From NCBI GenBank assembly GCA_022376515.1, contig WTXI01000263.1, forward strand, positions 1 through 50,523: DNA of 50,523 nucleotides, given 5' to 3'. The stretch comes from Lactifluus volemus (lineage: Eukaryota; Basidiomycota; Agaricomycetes; Russulales; Russulaceae). Below the pieces are notes generated by a model. That model saw only the letters and a list, made by a program, of their open reading frames with translations. It searched no databases and was not told the DNA's origin. Shown here in pieces: positions 1 through 11,035 of this stretch; the stretch's first letter is position 1; each line of letters opens with the position of its first letter. The translations under genes were made by a program, and so were the position numbers.

Positions 1-180
1 GAGTTTGTATTTCTCACCTTTTTCTTTCAAAACGTTTTTTTTTTGGGAAGGGAACAAAGTTGTTGTTTTGCTCTCCTCACCCACCAAAAGCTTTAGAGTT
101 GATGCCGTTTGTGTTCATTTTGGTTGTTTTAGGTCGAGTGGAGGGAACCAATGAATTTGCGCGGCTCGGATAAAAAGTAG
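1..180 (+). CDS. Gene C, last intron and last exon (end of upstream array unit)
   Basis: The window opens two bases inside an intron that is complete in the later units (10402-10524 is the same intron). The intron ends with TTTTAG at 132 and the last exon starts at 133 with VEWREPMN. One A is missing after ATGAAT compared with the other copies, so the tail reads NLRGSDKK and stops at 178-180, whereas the others end shortly after NIAR. This shows that another copy of the repeat unit lies immediately to the left. The function of gene C is unknown to me; see the entry at 9518. Confidence 0.55.
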
Positions 181-717
181 TAGTCGTGGCGGCAACGCCT
201 GATGCCGTCGAGACCGCCTCTGGGACCTTTGGCTACTTGGAAGAGTTATGACCTTCTAGTTTGCGCCACCACCGTATTTTATAATTTGGGCGAAAGAATC
301 CTGACCGTTGAAACGTTCTCTAATGTTACTTCTCTATGTTCACGATAATCTAACTTTGGATTGTCACAAATTTTCGATGGGTTATCGCCCAACTGGAAAC
401 TTTACATCAACTCCCATCAAATGACCAATGCATCCTTTATGAGCTTCCCAAATCTCTGGGTTTAATTAGACATAGGGTGGGTTTATCCCAAAAAAAAACG
501 GAAACAGCTACAGACTCGTCGACGTCTTACTGGGGTGATTTGGCCACTTCACGTGAAGGAACCCGTGGAGGTCATTGCGGTTGACTTGATACGACTAGGG
601 CGCAAGGAAATAGTTCTGGTGTAGCGCAAATGATCGCATAGCTGTGGTGGGGCCAGGGTTGAGACGTTGAGGCCGTTGGAGGCACAGTTGAAAAACCATC
701 TTCCACTACGACTGATT
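181..717. other. Spacer between gene C and NLR copy 1 (type A)
   Basis: This stretch lies between the gene C stop (+) and the NLR stop (-), so it should hold the 3' ends of two convergent transcripts. I see no supported coding frame. It closely matches the spacer at 20685-21209 and is clearly different from the spacers at 10567-11035 and 30644-31080, which contain GTGCGTGGCCCCATCAATAAC instead. Copies 1 and 3 are therefore one subtype, and copies 2 and 4 the other. Confidence 0.6.
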
Positions 718-3700
718 CTATTGAATTGAATTGTAATCATGTACTGTAGCCCAATTCGATCCGTGCACAAAGTTTGAGAGATCGAGCCGGGTCTCATGCT
801 GACCCGCAATCCAGACAGTACTAGGTCTATGAAGGCATGGTCTATGAAGCTCGGGAATCCATAAAATAAGTTCGCTCCCTTCTCCATATATCCAACCGTC
901 ACCATCGATCAGGAGTTGGTCTGTAAAATGGATCCTAATATCATCTCTTACGATCTTCTCCATGTGAATTGCGCCATCAGAGGTTGGGGCAGCGTGCTGT
1001 CCATCTGGTGAGAATGGAACAGACAGGACCAGATCAGTGAATGGGCCCTCTACGATCCGTCCTGCTGTGACATCCCACACACGAATCGTGTCATCGGACG
1101 AGGCTGATGCGATACGCTGCCCGTCCAGCGAGAATGCGACAGATGTGATCCGACCGGTGTGTCCAGTAAACGGGCCCGCTACGATCTGTCCTGTTGTGGC
1201 ATCCCACACACAAATTGTGCGATCCGCCAAGCCTGATGCGATACGCTGCCGTCTGGCGAGAAGGCGATCGAGAGATGGATCCACTGGCAATAAATGGGGC
1301 CGCTACGATCTGTCCTATTGTGGCATCCCACACACGAATCGTCTCATCTTCTGAGCCTGATGCGATATGCTGGCCGTCCGGTGAGAATGCGACAAATCTG
1401 ACGGGCCGGGCGTGTCCAGTAAACGGGCTCGCTACGACCTGTCCTGTTGTAGCATCCCACACACGAATCGTGTCATCGGACAAGCTTGATGCGATACACT
1501 GCCCGTCCAGCGAGAATGCAACAGATATGATGCCATGGGTGTGTCCAGTAAACGGGCCCGCTACGACCTGTCCTGTTGTGGCATCCCACACACGAATCGT
1601 GTGATCGGACGAGCCTGATGCGATACGCTGCCCGTCCAGCGAGAATGCGACAGATGTGATCCAACCGGTGTGTCCAGTAAATGGGCCCGCTACGACCTGT
1701 CCTGTTGTGGCATCCCACACACGAATCGTGTGATCGGACGAGCCTGATGCGATACGTTGGCCGTCTGGCGAGAATGTGACAGATCTGACTGAATCGGTGT
1801 GTCCAGCAAACGGGCCCGCTACGATCTGTCCTGTTGTGGCATCCCACACACGAATCGTGTCATCGTCCGAGCCTGATGCAATACACTGCCCATCTGGTGA
1901 GAATGAGACAGATCCAACCGAATCGGTGTGTCTAGGAAACGGGCCCGCTACGACCTGTCCTGTTGTGGCATCCCACACACTAATTGTGTCATTGGACGAG
2001 CCTGATGCGATACGTTGGCCATCTGGCGAGAACGCCACGGATGTGACCAGATTGGTGCGTCTAGTAAACGGGCCCGCTACGATCTGTCCTGTTGTGGCAT
2101 CCCACACACGAATCGTCTCATCGTCCGAGCCTGATGCGATACGCTGGCCATCCGGTGAGAATGCCACGGATGTGACCAAATGGGTGTGTCCAGTAAACGG
2201 GCCCGCTACGACCTGTCCTGTTGTGGCATCCCACACACGAATCGTTTTATCGAACGAGCCTGATGCGATACGCTGGCCATCCGGCGAGAATGCCACGGAT
2301 GTGACCGAATAGCTGTGTCCAGTAAACGGGCCCGCTACGACCTGTCCTGTTGTGGCATCCCACACACGAATCATGTAATCCCACGAGCCTGATGCGATAC
2401 GCTGCCCGTCCGGTGAGAATGCGACAGATATGACGCCATGGGTATGTCCAGTAAACGGGCCCGCTACGATCTGTCCTGTTGTGGCATCCCACACACAAAT
2501 CGTGTGATCGTCCGAGCCTGATGCGATACGCTGCCCGTCTGGCGAGAATGCCACGGATGTGACCGGATCGGTGTGTCCAGTAAACGGGCCCGCTATGATC
2601 TGTCCTGTTGTGGCTTCCCAGATACGAATCGTGTGGTCACACGAGCCTGATGCGATACGTTGGCCATCCGGCGAGAATGCCACGGATGTGACCCAACCGG
2701 TGTGTCTAGTAAACGGGCCCACTATGATCTGTCCTGTTGTGGCATCCCACACACAAATCGTGTGATCGGACGAGCCTGATGCGATACGCTGCCCGTCTGG
2801 TGAGAATACAACAGAATAGATGACTCCGCTATGGGTCGGGATCGTCATTTCCAAAGCTGGCCAATGAGACAACTGCCCGCGTTCCAAGGTCAGTGTGCCA
2901 GGAAATTGGTGAATATATCGCTTCAGGATCTCGGAAGAGGTTGGGGCGAAAGGGAGGGCAGAGATATAGATATGCGGAGCACTCCTTGCCATCGCCATTC
3001 CGAAATACCGTATAAACGCAGACCCATCTTTCACCAATCCCAACAAATTCTTCACCTCCATTTGTGAACGCTATTGCAATTCAAAGTCACTACATGTCAT
3101 ATTCAATTATGATGTACCTACCTCCGCCTGCAGCCATATCGACAGAGATGACAACGCTGGTGAAGCAACGCCTACACTGTCCTTGACGCTCAGAACTTCC
3201 AGCCAAAACAAAAACTTCGTCTCGAGCAGAGATTGAAGCTTCTTAAAGAGTTCCCGATCGAAAGTAACTTGTCGTAAGTGGTCGTCCCAGTAAATGCAGG
3301 CATACGATAGAGCAGGTGGGATGTATTTGGCAATTCGAGATTTCAAGCCTGGGACGTCGCTGTTGGCGAAATGTGACGACTCGAGTTTGCAGATATTGAA
3401 TTTGAGATTATCGAGCATTAACGTAACGCAGGAATGTGCCAATTGATGGTGGGCGTCGCCAAGGTCCACATAAAACACATCACTCTTCTTGCTGGTCAGA
3501 AAGTCACGGAATGACGTGTGGAGGGGAACGATGAGCCGCGTTTGATCAGATGAAGTGACGTTGCTCAGTAGCGAGCCGAGGTAACTGAGAATTCTGAGCA
3601 CGCGATCGGAATCCTCGGGGTCATCTTTGGTTAAATGTTGTCGCAAAGCAATCAAGGAACGGATGGAGAGGGGCTCGATCGCGGCAAGAAGCTGTCCCAT

Positions 3701-6117
3701 GACGGATCGAAATACAATCTGTGCTTTATGCAATTTGAAGTACTCTTTGAGAACTTCTTCGTACAAGTTGTCCAATAGTCCTTGATCATCCCGCGCTCGA
3801 GAGTGTCCCAACAGGTGCTGTACGCACTCTCTCTTGCTAAGGCCAAGACTAGCGGGGCTATTTATGAACCCGCAAGCAACGGCTGCCCATTGAAACAAGC
3901 CCTCTGCTGCCTTCGCTAATTTGCCACCATAGTCTTTGAACACGTCCTCAGGAAGTTCTCTCCGAAGATACATGCCAATATCTTGCTCTGTATTGGCAGC
4001 CAGTTGGATATCGTCCATGTAAGTGGTACGGACGGACCCCGCATTGGCGAAGGCAGGTTCGATACCACTCTCCGGCCTCGAGGCGATGAGTATTCGGAAG
4101 TTAGGAGGGAGGTCATTGAGGCGTTGAGCAAGAAACGCGTGGAGTCCATTTTTGTCGACTGTGGCTCCACTCTCATCCAGTGCATCGATGACGATGAGAA
4201 CTGGACCAAGAAGTGGCGCGTTCTTGAGCGGTTCCAGGAGGAGGCATTCAAATAGCGTATGATAGTCTCGGGTACCACGAAGAGACGATTTATCCTTGAT
4301 GGCCCTCCCAAGGGCGCGTTTGAAAGAAGGACTCCGATCGGAGAGATCCCGAGCAAGTGTCGTGAACAGCTGATAAGCCTCATCTTTGGACTGCTCCTTT
4401 CGCAAAAATGCGAAGTAAGAGCCGAGACACTTGTCGTCGAATCGACGTGCGATCTCATGTGCAATACAAGACTTTCCCGTGCCTGCTTGGCCGAGGAGAA
4501 CGAGGGCACGTTCAGATTCGGGATTCTCGACCCACTTGACAATATAGTCCAAGAACTGTTCGCGTGTGCCTGGAAGACAGCGCTTATCGTTGAATCGCCA
4601 GCCTCCCTTATAGGGCATTTCCCTGATTTTTGCGTCCAATTCTGTGCTCCTTGTCAATTTGACGATCCGACAGCCCTGTGAGATCAAAGTTACGCACCAG
4701 CTTCTAGCACAGCAACCTCGGTGGTGACGGCAGCACGGGCGAGGAAACTGTTTCGCAGTCGGACGAGGTCGGCGCGATACTGTTCTATTTTTCCATCAAC
4801 TTGGCCAACGATATACTTTAGAGCCCTCTTTCCTGAAAATCACATATTTATAATAGCCAATGAGATCGACAAAGGCGACATACCAACTTGGACATCCTCC
4901 GCATATGATCGGATAAATTCGGCACATTTGGAGACGCACTCGAGCATCTCCTCGAGAATTGATGCCTGTCTAGACTCCGGTATGATGTTCCTCAAAGCAT
5001 CGGCCTCTTCTGCAAATTCAAAGCCATCGCGTATGGCCTCAAGTAGTGCTTCGATGTTGAGGTCACGTTCAACCTGCTGTAGCAACGTCTGGTGGCAAAA
5101 TGAAATAAATAAATGAGCGACTGTTCTACATCGTCCGAGAAGGCAATGAGATGGACCTCGGGGATCTTTGAGAGCAGACTCCACGCTAGTTTTGCGTAGG
5201 GGTTCAACTGAAGAGTGGGAGTTAACTCAGCAACGGATAGGCAAAACAGTACTGGGCATACGGCTGCGATTTGAGTGACGGTGTCCATCACCCGCTTGAT
5301 ATTTTTAACAGCACTTCGCCACGTTTTCATCGTATTAATATCGTTGATAGCTTCCTCAGCGCGACGGAGAGCGGTACGTGATGTCTCCGTCTGACTCACT
5401 GCCGTTGGTTGCACAGGGGTATCGCTCTCGATGGGAAGGTCACCTGTCCGGGATAAAGGAGGTAGAGAGGTGGCAGCTGCTGTAGATTCCATGGTTGTGG
5501 GACTTGGGGTGTTGACTACCGCATTCTGAGACGAATTCCTGTTCGCTGATTCGGTGATCGTTAAGAAGAGTGTGATCGCCTCCGTTGGATGTCTTATCTG
5601 TCCGTCAGCGCTGTCGAAAATGATGTCAAGTTCTATATGTAGGATGCTTAGCCAGACGGATGTATATGAGATCATAAGGACGAACCACGATGGGGACTAC
5701 AGGCTATCTCCCGCTTTCCAATAAGGATATCTTTGTGTAGGGACCTTTCCGCATAGAGAGAAATTGTAATACGAGAGAGTGATTGCACAACACTGCAGGA
5801 GATTCAGTTGTAAATATGGATGAAGATACGACATTTCTCACAATGCGTTGACGGTCTCATTCCAGTCCACGTGTTGCGCCACGCTCCGTACAGACCGTGT
5901 ACGCCATGTTCTCTCTCCGTCTGTAACAGTAGCATAAAATCGAGTCTTCTTCCCAAGAAGGGTCTTTAGACGGGGGAGGTTGTGCGCTCTGAGAACTGGC
6001 AGGGGGAGGAGATCTAGTACTCATCAGAGCACGGTGATAAAGGTGCATACCAGTTATCTGGAGCGGAACGGCGCTTGATTGCGTTTCGCAAGGCTGGGCG
6101 CGGTTGACAGAGTGCAT
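718..6117 (-). CDS. NLR copy 1: C2 - MLKL-like helical - NACHT - WD40, frameshifted near the 3' end
   Basis: STAND/NLR-type receptor. Nine exons fit with consistent phases: 6117-6051, 5995-5842, 5792-5686, 5632-5262, 5207-5157, 5088-4884, 4832-4698, 4641-3122 and 3070 onward. Exons 1-4 give a C2 domain (VLRAHNLPRL, RFYATVTDG, WRTRSVRSV, DWNET, DILIGKREI). Exons 4-7 give a helical region starting with LNPYAKLAWSLL. Exon 8 gives NACHT with Walker A GQAGTGKS, Walker B LIVIDALDES and a SRPES motif. Exon 9 gives about 14 WD40 repeats of 43 residues. Loss of one C near 1247-1252 (CTGCCGTC where copy 3 has CTGCCCGTC) shifts the frame inside repeat 13, so the literal product ends at 1091 (about 1529 aa). 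The lost tail remains open in the other frame to 718. The start ATG at 6117 was chosen because an upstream ATG is out of frame in copy 2. Probable role: recognition by WD40, NTP-driven oligomerisation, then effector signalling (inference). Confidence 0.85.
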
Positions 6118-6548
6118 TACGGTTTGAGAACCTAGGCTGTACCACTTAATAACAGGGGATATAGGCATGAGAGACATTTACACATACGAATTCAGGATGA
6201 ACTTGGGTGTGTTCCGAGTCATGGGCTGGCTGAAATCACAAACCACGCCCCGTCCGCATTTTGCCGACAATGAAAGTCTAGGCTAAGTCTAGAACATGTA
6301 GTTTGGATATTATGTTCGGGAAATATAAGTGTATTCGGACAATTCGTCTCTGTTTCCCACAATGACGATGTACAGTACTGTAAGTCGGCGGTTGTCTCGA
6401 ACAGGAGAGTCTTGTTTTTCTTGTTCTTGCGGCTCTTGGAAGCCAGAAAAAATGTATAGAAAAGTACCACACCAACACAGGCACTAAGATTGAAGCTTAT
6501 CGGCCCGGGTTGTCATCGTCATCGCTGACAGGTGCTGACCCATTAAAC
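6118..6548. promoter_or_regulatory. Divergent promoter between NLR copy 1 (-) and the RCC1-like gene (+)
   Basis: Only about 430 bp separate two divergent start codons, so this must hold both promoters and both 5' UTRs. I see a short CTAGGCTAAGTCTAG partial palindrome near 6280 but no convincing TATA box. It is conserved in all four units. Copies 1 and 3 share CCCACAATGACGATG near 6357, while copies 2 and 4 have CCCATGATGACGATG. Confidence 0.6.
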
Positions 6549-7902
6549 ATGTTCAGAAGACAGACGACCACTCTACTGAACGGTCCTAGATGGTTCTCAC
6601 ACAGTTCAGGTCTACGCATATCCTCAAATGCCGTCATTAGAGGAGCGGCAGTGGCTACATATATTGCCGCGGCGGTGGCAACCTCCATTACGGTCCAGCA
6701 AGTCGCAGTTGGGCCCTTACACAACGATCCATCTCCCAGCGTTCCAGCATCAGCGGTCTCCAGCAAGATAAATCCAGGGGAAAAAAGAGTGGTCGGTGGA
6801 GATGGCGAGGAGCTTAGACTGTTTGTGTGGGGCTCGAATAGGTTCGTCTACATCTCACTCTGTATGTGCTCTTCAGTGGAGTGTATACACTACAAGGTCA
6901 CGCATCATATCTCCGGATTCATCGGATGCGATGCAGATTCGTACGCCAGCGGTGGCTTCGTTTCTTCAAGACGTGGCATTGCGCGACTTGGCGGTACACG
7001 CCACGCATGCTGTCTGCGTGGACGGACGTGGAGACGTTTATCAGTGGGGCGATGGTTTCTTTGACCAAAAGTCTGCGTCAGACGATCGGAAGCCTGTACT
7101 GACCTTGCAGGGTAAAGTGCGTACGCCCCTCACTTTCACTCTCAAGTGGCTAACGATGGCCTTGATTTTTCGCGATGCACAGAATATCACACGTGTACAG
7201 GTCACTGAATCTCGCATCTTTGCGCTCTCGGCTTCCGGAAAGGTGTACGTCATATCTTCCGAGGCAGCCCAGCAGAAACCCAATCTAGGCGCTGTGACGC
7301 CTTCGAGCGCGTCGTGGTGGGGTACGGGCTGGTTTTGGGGTGGAGAAACAGGGGTCCAACATTTCGAGATCGAGCCGGCTCAACAACTCGCATGGCGCGA
7401 AAAGTGAGTGATCCTCCTCGTCTTCGGCGGCAGAGACCCCACCGTTGATCGTCGCAATAGAATTATCTCCATCTCCGCTGGCCGAGATCATCTTCTCGCT
7501 GTGACCTCTTCTGGCCGCACTTTCGTACATCCTTTTTCCAAGGACGCCAACACCCATGGCCAGCTTGGATTCCGCAAGTTCGACATCCCTGACCCATCAT
7601 GCTCAACCTTGGCTTCTCGTCTTCACGTCGAGCTTACACCGAGAGCCGTTGCAGATCCGTACGCTAAGAACTCCCGCTATGCCCGTGAATCACCCTCAGG
7701 CTCGCCTGCCGCGGCGGCGTTGCTTCCCGTATCTGAGAATCTCATGAATCTGGATGATAGAAACCTGAAGTTCTCTGACAGATTGTTCGAGGTTCCGGCA
7801 CTGAGAGGTGTTCATGTTATCCAGATCGCAGCTGGCTCACGAAGTAGTTTCGTGAGAACTGACACGGGAAGTGTGCTCGGCTGGGGCGCTAAAACTACGT
7901 GA
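6549..7902 (+). CDS. Truncated RCC1-like mitochondrial protein, unit 1 (5' fragment)
   Basis: This is the 5' part of the gene that is complete at 36937-39058. The start MFRRQTTTLLNGPRWFSHSS looks like a mitochondrial presequence, followed by an Ala/Val-rich membrane stretch and then RCC1-type blades (LFVWGSNR, VYQWGDGF, VLGWG). The introns match copy 4: a 40 bp first intron, then 7117-7182 and 7404-7460. At 7890 homology to the intact gene stops exactly; the frame runs on for AKTT and ends at 7902, inside Pumilio sequence. About a quarter of the protein, including the last blades, is missing, so a closed propeller is unlikely. The start and shared promoter are retained, so it may be transcribed. 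Confidence 0.6.
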
Positions 7903-9129
7903 TCCAGTGAGCCTCTCTCTTCCATCGCAGTTCCACTACCTGACCTGCGTGATAGGTGCTGCCTTAAATTCGGACAACCAGCCAACGATTTCATCTTTGA
8001 CGCTATGGTCGATCGTCTTTTGGAGATTGCTCAGGGCCGGTTTAGCGCCCGTAGGATGCGTGCCTGCCTCGAGAGTCCGCACCATCAGCCAACAACGTCG
8101 CATCGCTACGGCCATTATCCTCAACTCCATCCCGCTCGCGACGAACCGCACTCCTGCTGACTTGGCTGCTTGATACCTCTGGCTTCACCTCACGTTACCG
8201 GCTATTAGCGCCTCGTTTTACGCCACACCTTTCTCATCTTTGCACCCACAAGCTTGCTTCCCTCACCGTCTTGCGCATAGTCAACCAGAAGGTGGAGCCC
8301 GAGGCATCCAGTCAGGTCGTCGAGGCCCTATTCTCGTCACCGAACGATCACGTTTTGACAGACGTTCTCGGTGATCAAGTCAATGGCGTTGCTGTCGTTC
8401 ACAAAGTGCTCACCAGTCCATTTGTCGACCCTGTCAAGCGATCCATATATATCGAAGCAACAAAGCGGGTTCTCTTCGAGTTAAAAGTAATCGCTACTCA
8501 AGCATACCGCCGACTGATTGAGGAAGTTGGCCTTCCTATCCCTAATTTCCAACCAAGCTTCTCTAATGGGTCGGCAGCTCCCGGTACCAAGGGCAAGTTC
8601 GGTGGTTCTTCGAGTTCCTATGGCGTTCCTGGCTTTCCCTCAGGATTCTCGACGCACGACCAGAATTTGGCATCTATGATGGCTGCTCTGCAGATGGGTG
8701 GCCAAAACCCTCAATCGGGTCTGCCTCAACCTCAACAACCGCAGCTCTCCATAGACCCCGGTTATAGCAGCCAGGGCGTCCCTCAACGCACCCGGTCGTC
8801 GAATGCGGTGTCTGCGTTCTCGCCTGCTACCGACCCTTTCAACCCCTTCGCTGTCAGATCTCCGGAAGGTAGTAGCCCTCGCGGTGCCCTGCGCCGCAAC
8901 GGCCCGGGTGGCCCTGTAGCTGCCGCTACCACTTCTTCCACGATCCCCATGCCTACGATTCCCCTACGGGAGCCAATCGCCTGTTCTCGGCTCAGGAACG
9001 ATCCTTGGCATGGGACAGCCATCGTACAGTAGCCTCGGGCCACAATCAGTTCCTCCGCAAGTCTATCAGCAGTACATGTACCAAGTGTATCAACAAAATC
9101 CCCCAAACATGGGGGCATTCCACGCCTGA
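7891..9129 (+). pseudogene. Pumilio (Jsn1/Puf2-type) 3' fragment, unit 1
   Basis: Right after the breakpoint the sequence encodes NYVIQ, an intron of about 60 bp, then CCLKFGQPANDFIFDAMVDRL, the PUF-repeat pattern. ARRMRACLES, KLASLTVLRIVNQ and DQVNGVAVVHKVLTSPF follow. The tail is rich in Pro, Gln and Ser and ends with MGAFHA. There is no start codon of its own. Damage: a frame break after LESPH near 8080 shared by all copies, an 8 bp deletion near 8147 shared with unit 2, and an extra C near 8963 unique to this unit. The parent gene would bind mRNA 3' UTRs; this copy is almost certainly dead. Confidence 0.75.
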
Positions 9130-9517
9130 ACCACTATCGGCAATGACGACAACAAGCGTGGTTAACGCGTATGTTGCATGACCTCGATATATTTATCACG
9201 TCGCTCCCTTTCATCCTGTCCATCCTTTGTGTCAAATGATGCGCTCTTGTGATCCAATTTTCCTCGGTTATTTACAACGACCACTCTTCAGCTGCACGTG
9301 GGTTCGTTTGACTTGATATTGCAATGTCTGCTCTCTTTTGATATATCCTGAAACATCACTTGCTTGCATTTCCTACATCCTTTTGAGTGTGGTTGAGGAG
9401 TTTATGGACGAAGTTTTTCCTCTAGCTTTTATAAGAAATCCTTTGCTCTCTATATTTTCTCTCTTTACCTTTCACCTCAGTTTCTCCAGTCTCCGAACAT
9501 GTACACATACATCAAAG
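9130..9517. other. Pumilio 3' flank and gene C upstream region, unit 1
   Basis: About 390 bp lie between the Pumilio stop and the first plausible gene C methionine. The region is T-rich near its end and probably holds the Pumilio 3' UTR and the gene C promoter. A frame is open from 9338 (MIYPETSLAC), but I see no family signal and treat it as UTR. Confidence 0.4.
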
Positions 9518-10566
9518 ATGACTGAAATCTCTCTGGAAGCGTCTGATTCGTTTGTCTGCGAGAGAAGTGATGCCGCGCCCGGCCCGGAACGGGAAGCGCT
9601 TAACTGCCATGGGTTCGGTCTCATGAAAAGGTGCAAGGGCATCATCCCGAAAAAATGGCAATGTTCCATCATGGACCGGAGCAAGAATACAACCTCACGA
9701 CCCTAAAGTCTCACCCTTACCAACAGCACGCCAGCCTTGGGCTAGTGAAACCAAAGATGAAGGTACGTATCTTTCGCGGCATATAAAACAACGCTCAACC
9801 TAAAACCAAATAAAAAAAAGCTATCCAGAGAGACGCTAAGGATCCTCACTTCTTCGTTAATTTGAATCGACTGGGACCAGTACGCTTTTATCACCACATG
9901 CAAACGATTAAAACGGTGAGTTTTTGTATTTTTTTTTTTGCTGAACGGACATGACGGGACAGATCATACACGACTTATCTCTGTGTGTGTGTACCTGTGT
10001 GGTTTTTGGTCTGGTTTGGCAAAGTGAAGCAAGGGAGCTTGGTTAAAGAACTCTTCGAATCGCGCTCACGAGCTGAAGAAGAAGAATCTAATGCTAATGA
10101 CGGGGGATCGCTGCGTAATCGCCTCCACGTCTCGTCACTCGTTAGGCTTCTCGAGGAACGTCGCGATCTCGATCTCGCCGATGGTGGTGGTGGTGGACCG
10201 GCTGCCGCTGGATCTCAGAGTGTGAGTGTGAATGTGAGGAAGGCGTCGTCGTTGTTGGCGGAGAAGTATGGGATGGACGTCGAGAAGGTTGAGAGGCTGG
10301 TACGGTTCGTGAACGTGCCTAGCGTTCGTGAAGGCGAGAAGGGCGTACGACGACGGTACGTTAGGGACGCTGAAAGTGGAGAGGAGGTCGCAATTACCGA
10401 GGTGAGTTTGTATTTCTCACCCTTTTTCTTTCAAAACGTTTTTTTGGGAAGGTGAACAAAGTTGTTGTTTTGCTCTTCCATACCCACCAACAGATCAGAG
10501 TTGATGCCGTTTGTGTTGTTTTAGGTCGAGTGGAGGGAACCAATGAATATTGCGCGACCCGGATAA
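9518..10566 (+). pseudogene. Gene C (conserved, unknown function), unit 1, frame-damaged
   Basis: Pieces in order: MTEISLEASDSFVCERS; a segment that reads HPYQQHASLGL only in another frame; an intron starting GTACGT near 9762; RDAKDPHFFVNLNRLGPVR; an intron starting GTGAGT near 9920; a Glu-rich helical exon (KELFESRSRAEEEE, LVRLLEERRDL, EKYGMDVEKVERLVRFVN); intron 10402-10524; last exon 10525-10566. Compared with unit 3, 11 extra bases around 9636-9661 break the frame of the first part. The pattern of small charged helices looks like a conserved fungal protein, but I cannot name it. Confidence 0.5.
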
Positions 10567-11035
10567 AAAGTATTAGTCGTGGCTGATACCGTGCGTGGCC
10601 CCATCAATAACTCGATGCCGTTGAGACCGGCTCTGGGACTTTTGGCTACTTGGAAGAAATGAACTTCTAGTTTCCCACCGTATTTTATACGAAAGAATCT
10701 TAGCCATGATAATTTGTTTGGATTGTCACAATTTTTCGATGGGTTATAGAAATTCTACATTAACTCACACCAAATGACCAATGCATCCTTAGTGAGCTTC
10801 CCAAATCTCTGGATTAGACAGAAGATTGGTTTGTCTAAAAAAGTAAACAAGCTACACACTCGTCCTGTGTCTACGCCTTGCCGGGAGCGATTGGGCGAAA
10901 GAATTTGTGGAGGTCGTTGCAGTTGACTTAGACACAGACAGATGACCGCATGCGGTGGGGCCAGGTAAAGGCCATTGGAGGCACAATTGTAAGACCATCT
11001 TCCACTACATTATAAAAAATCTAGCATAACTGATT
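10567..11035. other. Spacer between gene C and NLR copy 2 (type B)
   Basis: This is a convergent 3' spacer with no supported gene. It shares the GTGCGTGGCCCCATCAATAAC block and the CTTAGCCATGATAATTTG block with 30644-31080, and lacks the longer segment present in the type A spacers. Confidence 0.6.

Larger units (their letters stand above)
1..7890. repeat. Tandem array unit 1 (left part out of the window)
   Basis: This is the right part of a 10.1 kb direct repeat unit. It holds the gene C end, a spacer, NLR copy 1 (-) and the 5' part of an RCC1-like gene (+), cut at 7890. It aligns along its length with 10404-17999, 20508-28010 and 30466-38278. No transposase, terminal inverted repeat or LTR is visible at the edges, so this is a segmental tandem duplication and not a mobile element. 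Confidence 0.9.

Noticed and set aside
3107..3121. NACHT and WD40 frames as two separate genes
   Set aside because: A phase-0 51 bp intron (GTAGGT..AATAG) joins them, and the apparent start methionine of the WD40 frame is not conserved (ATG in copy 1, ACG in the others).
5262..5675. NLR start at MISYTS (5675) or MESTAA (5492)
   Set aside because: Upstream exons coding a C2 domain join in phase in all four copies, and the MISYTS stretch lies in an intron in that model.
6549..9129. RCC1 and Pumilio pieces as one functional fusion gene
   Set aside because: The frame stops four codons after the junction and the Pumilio part has several frameshifts.
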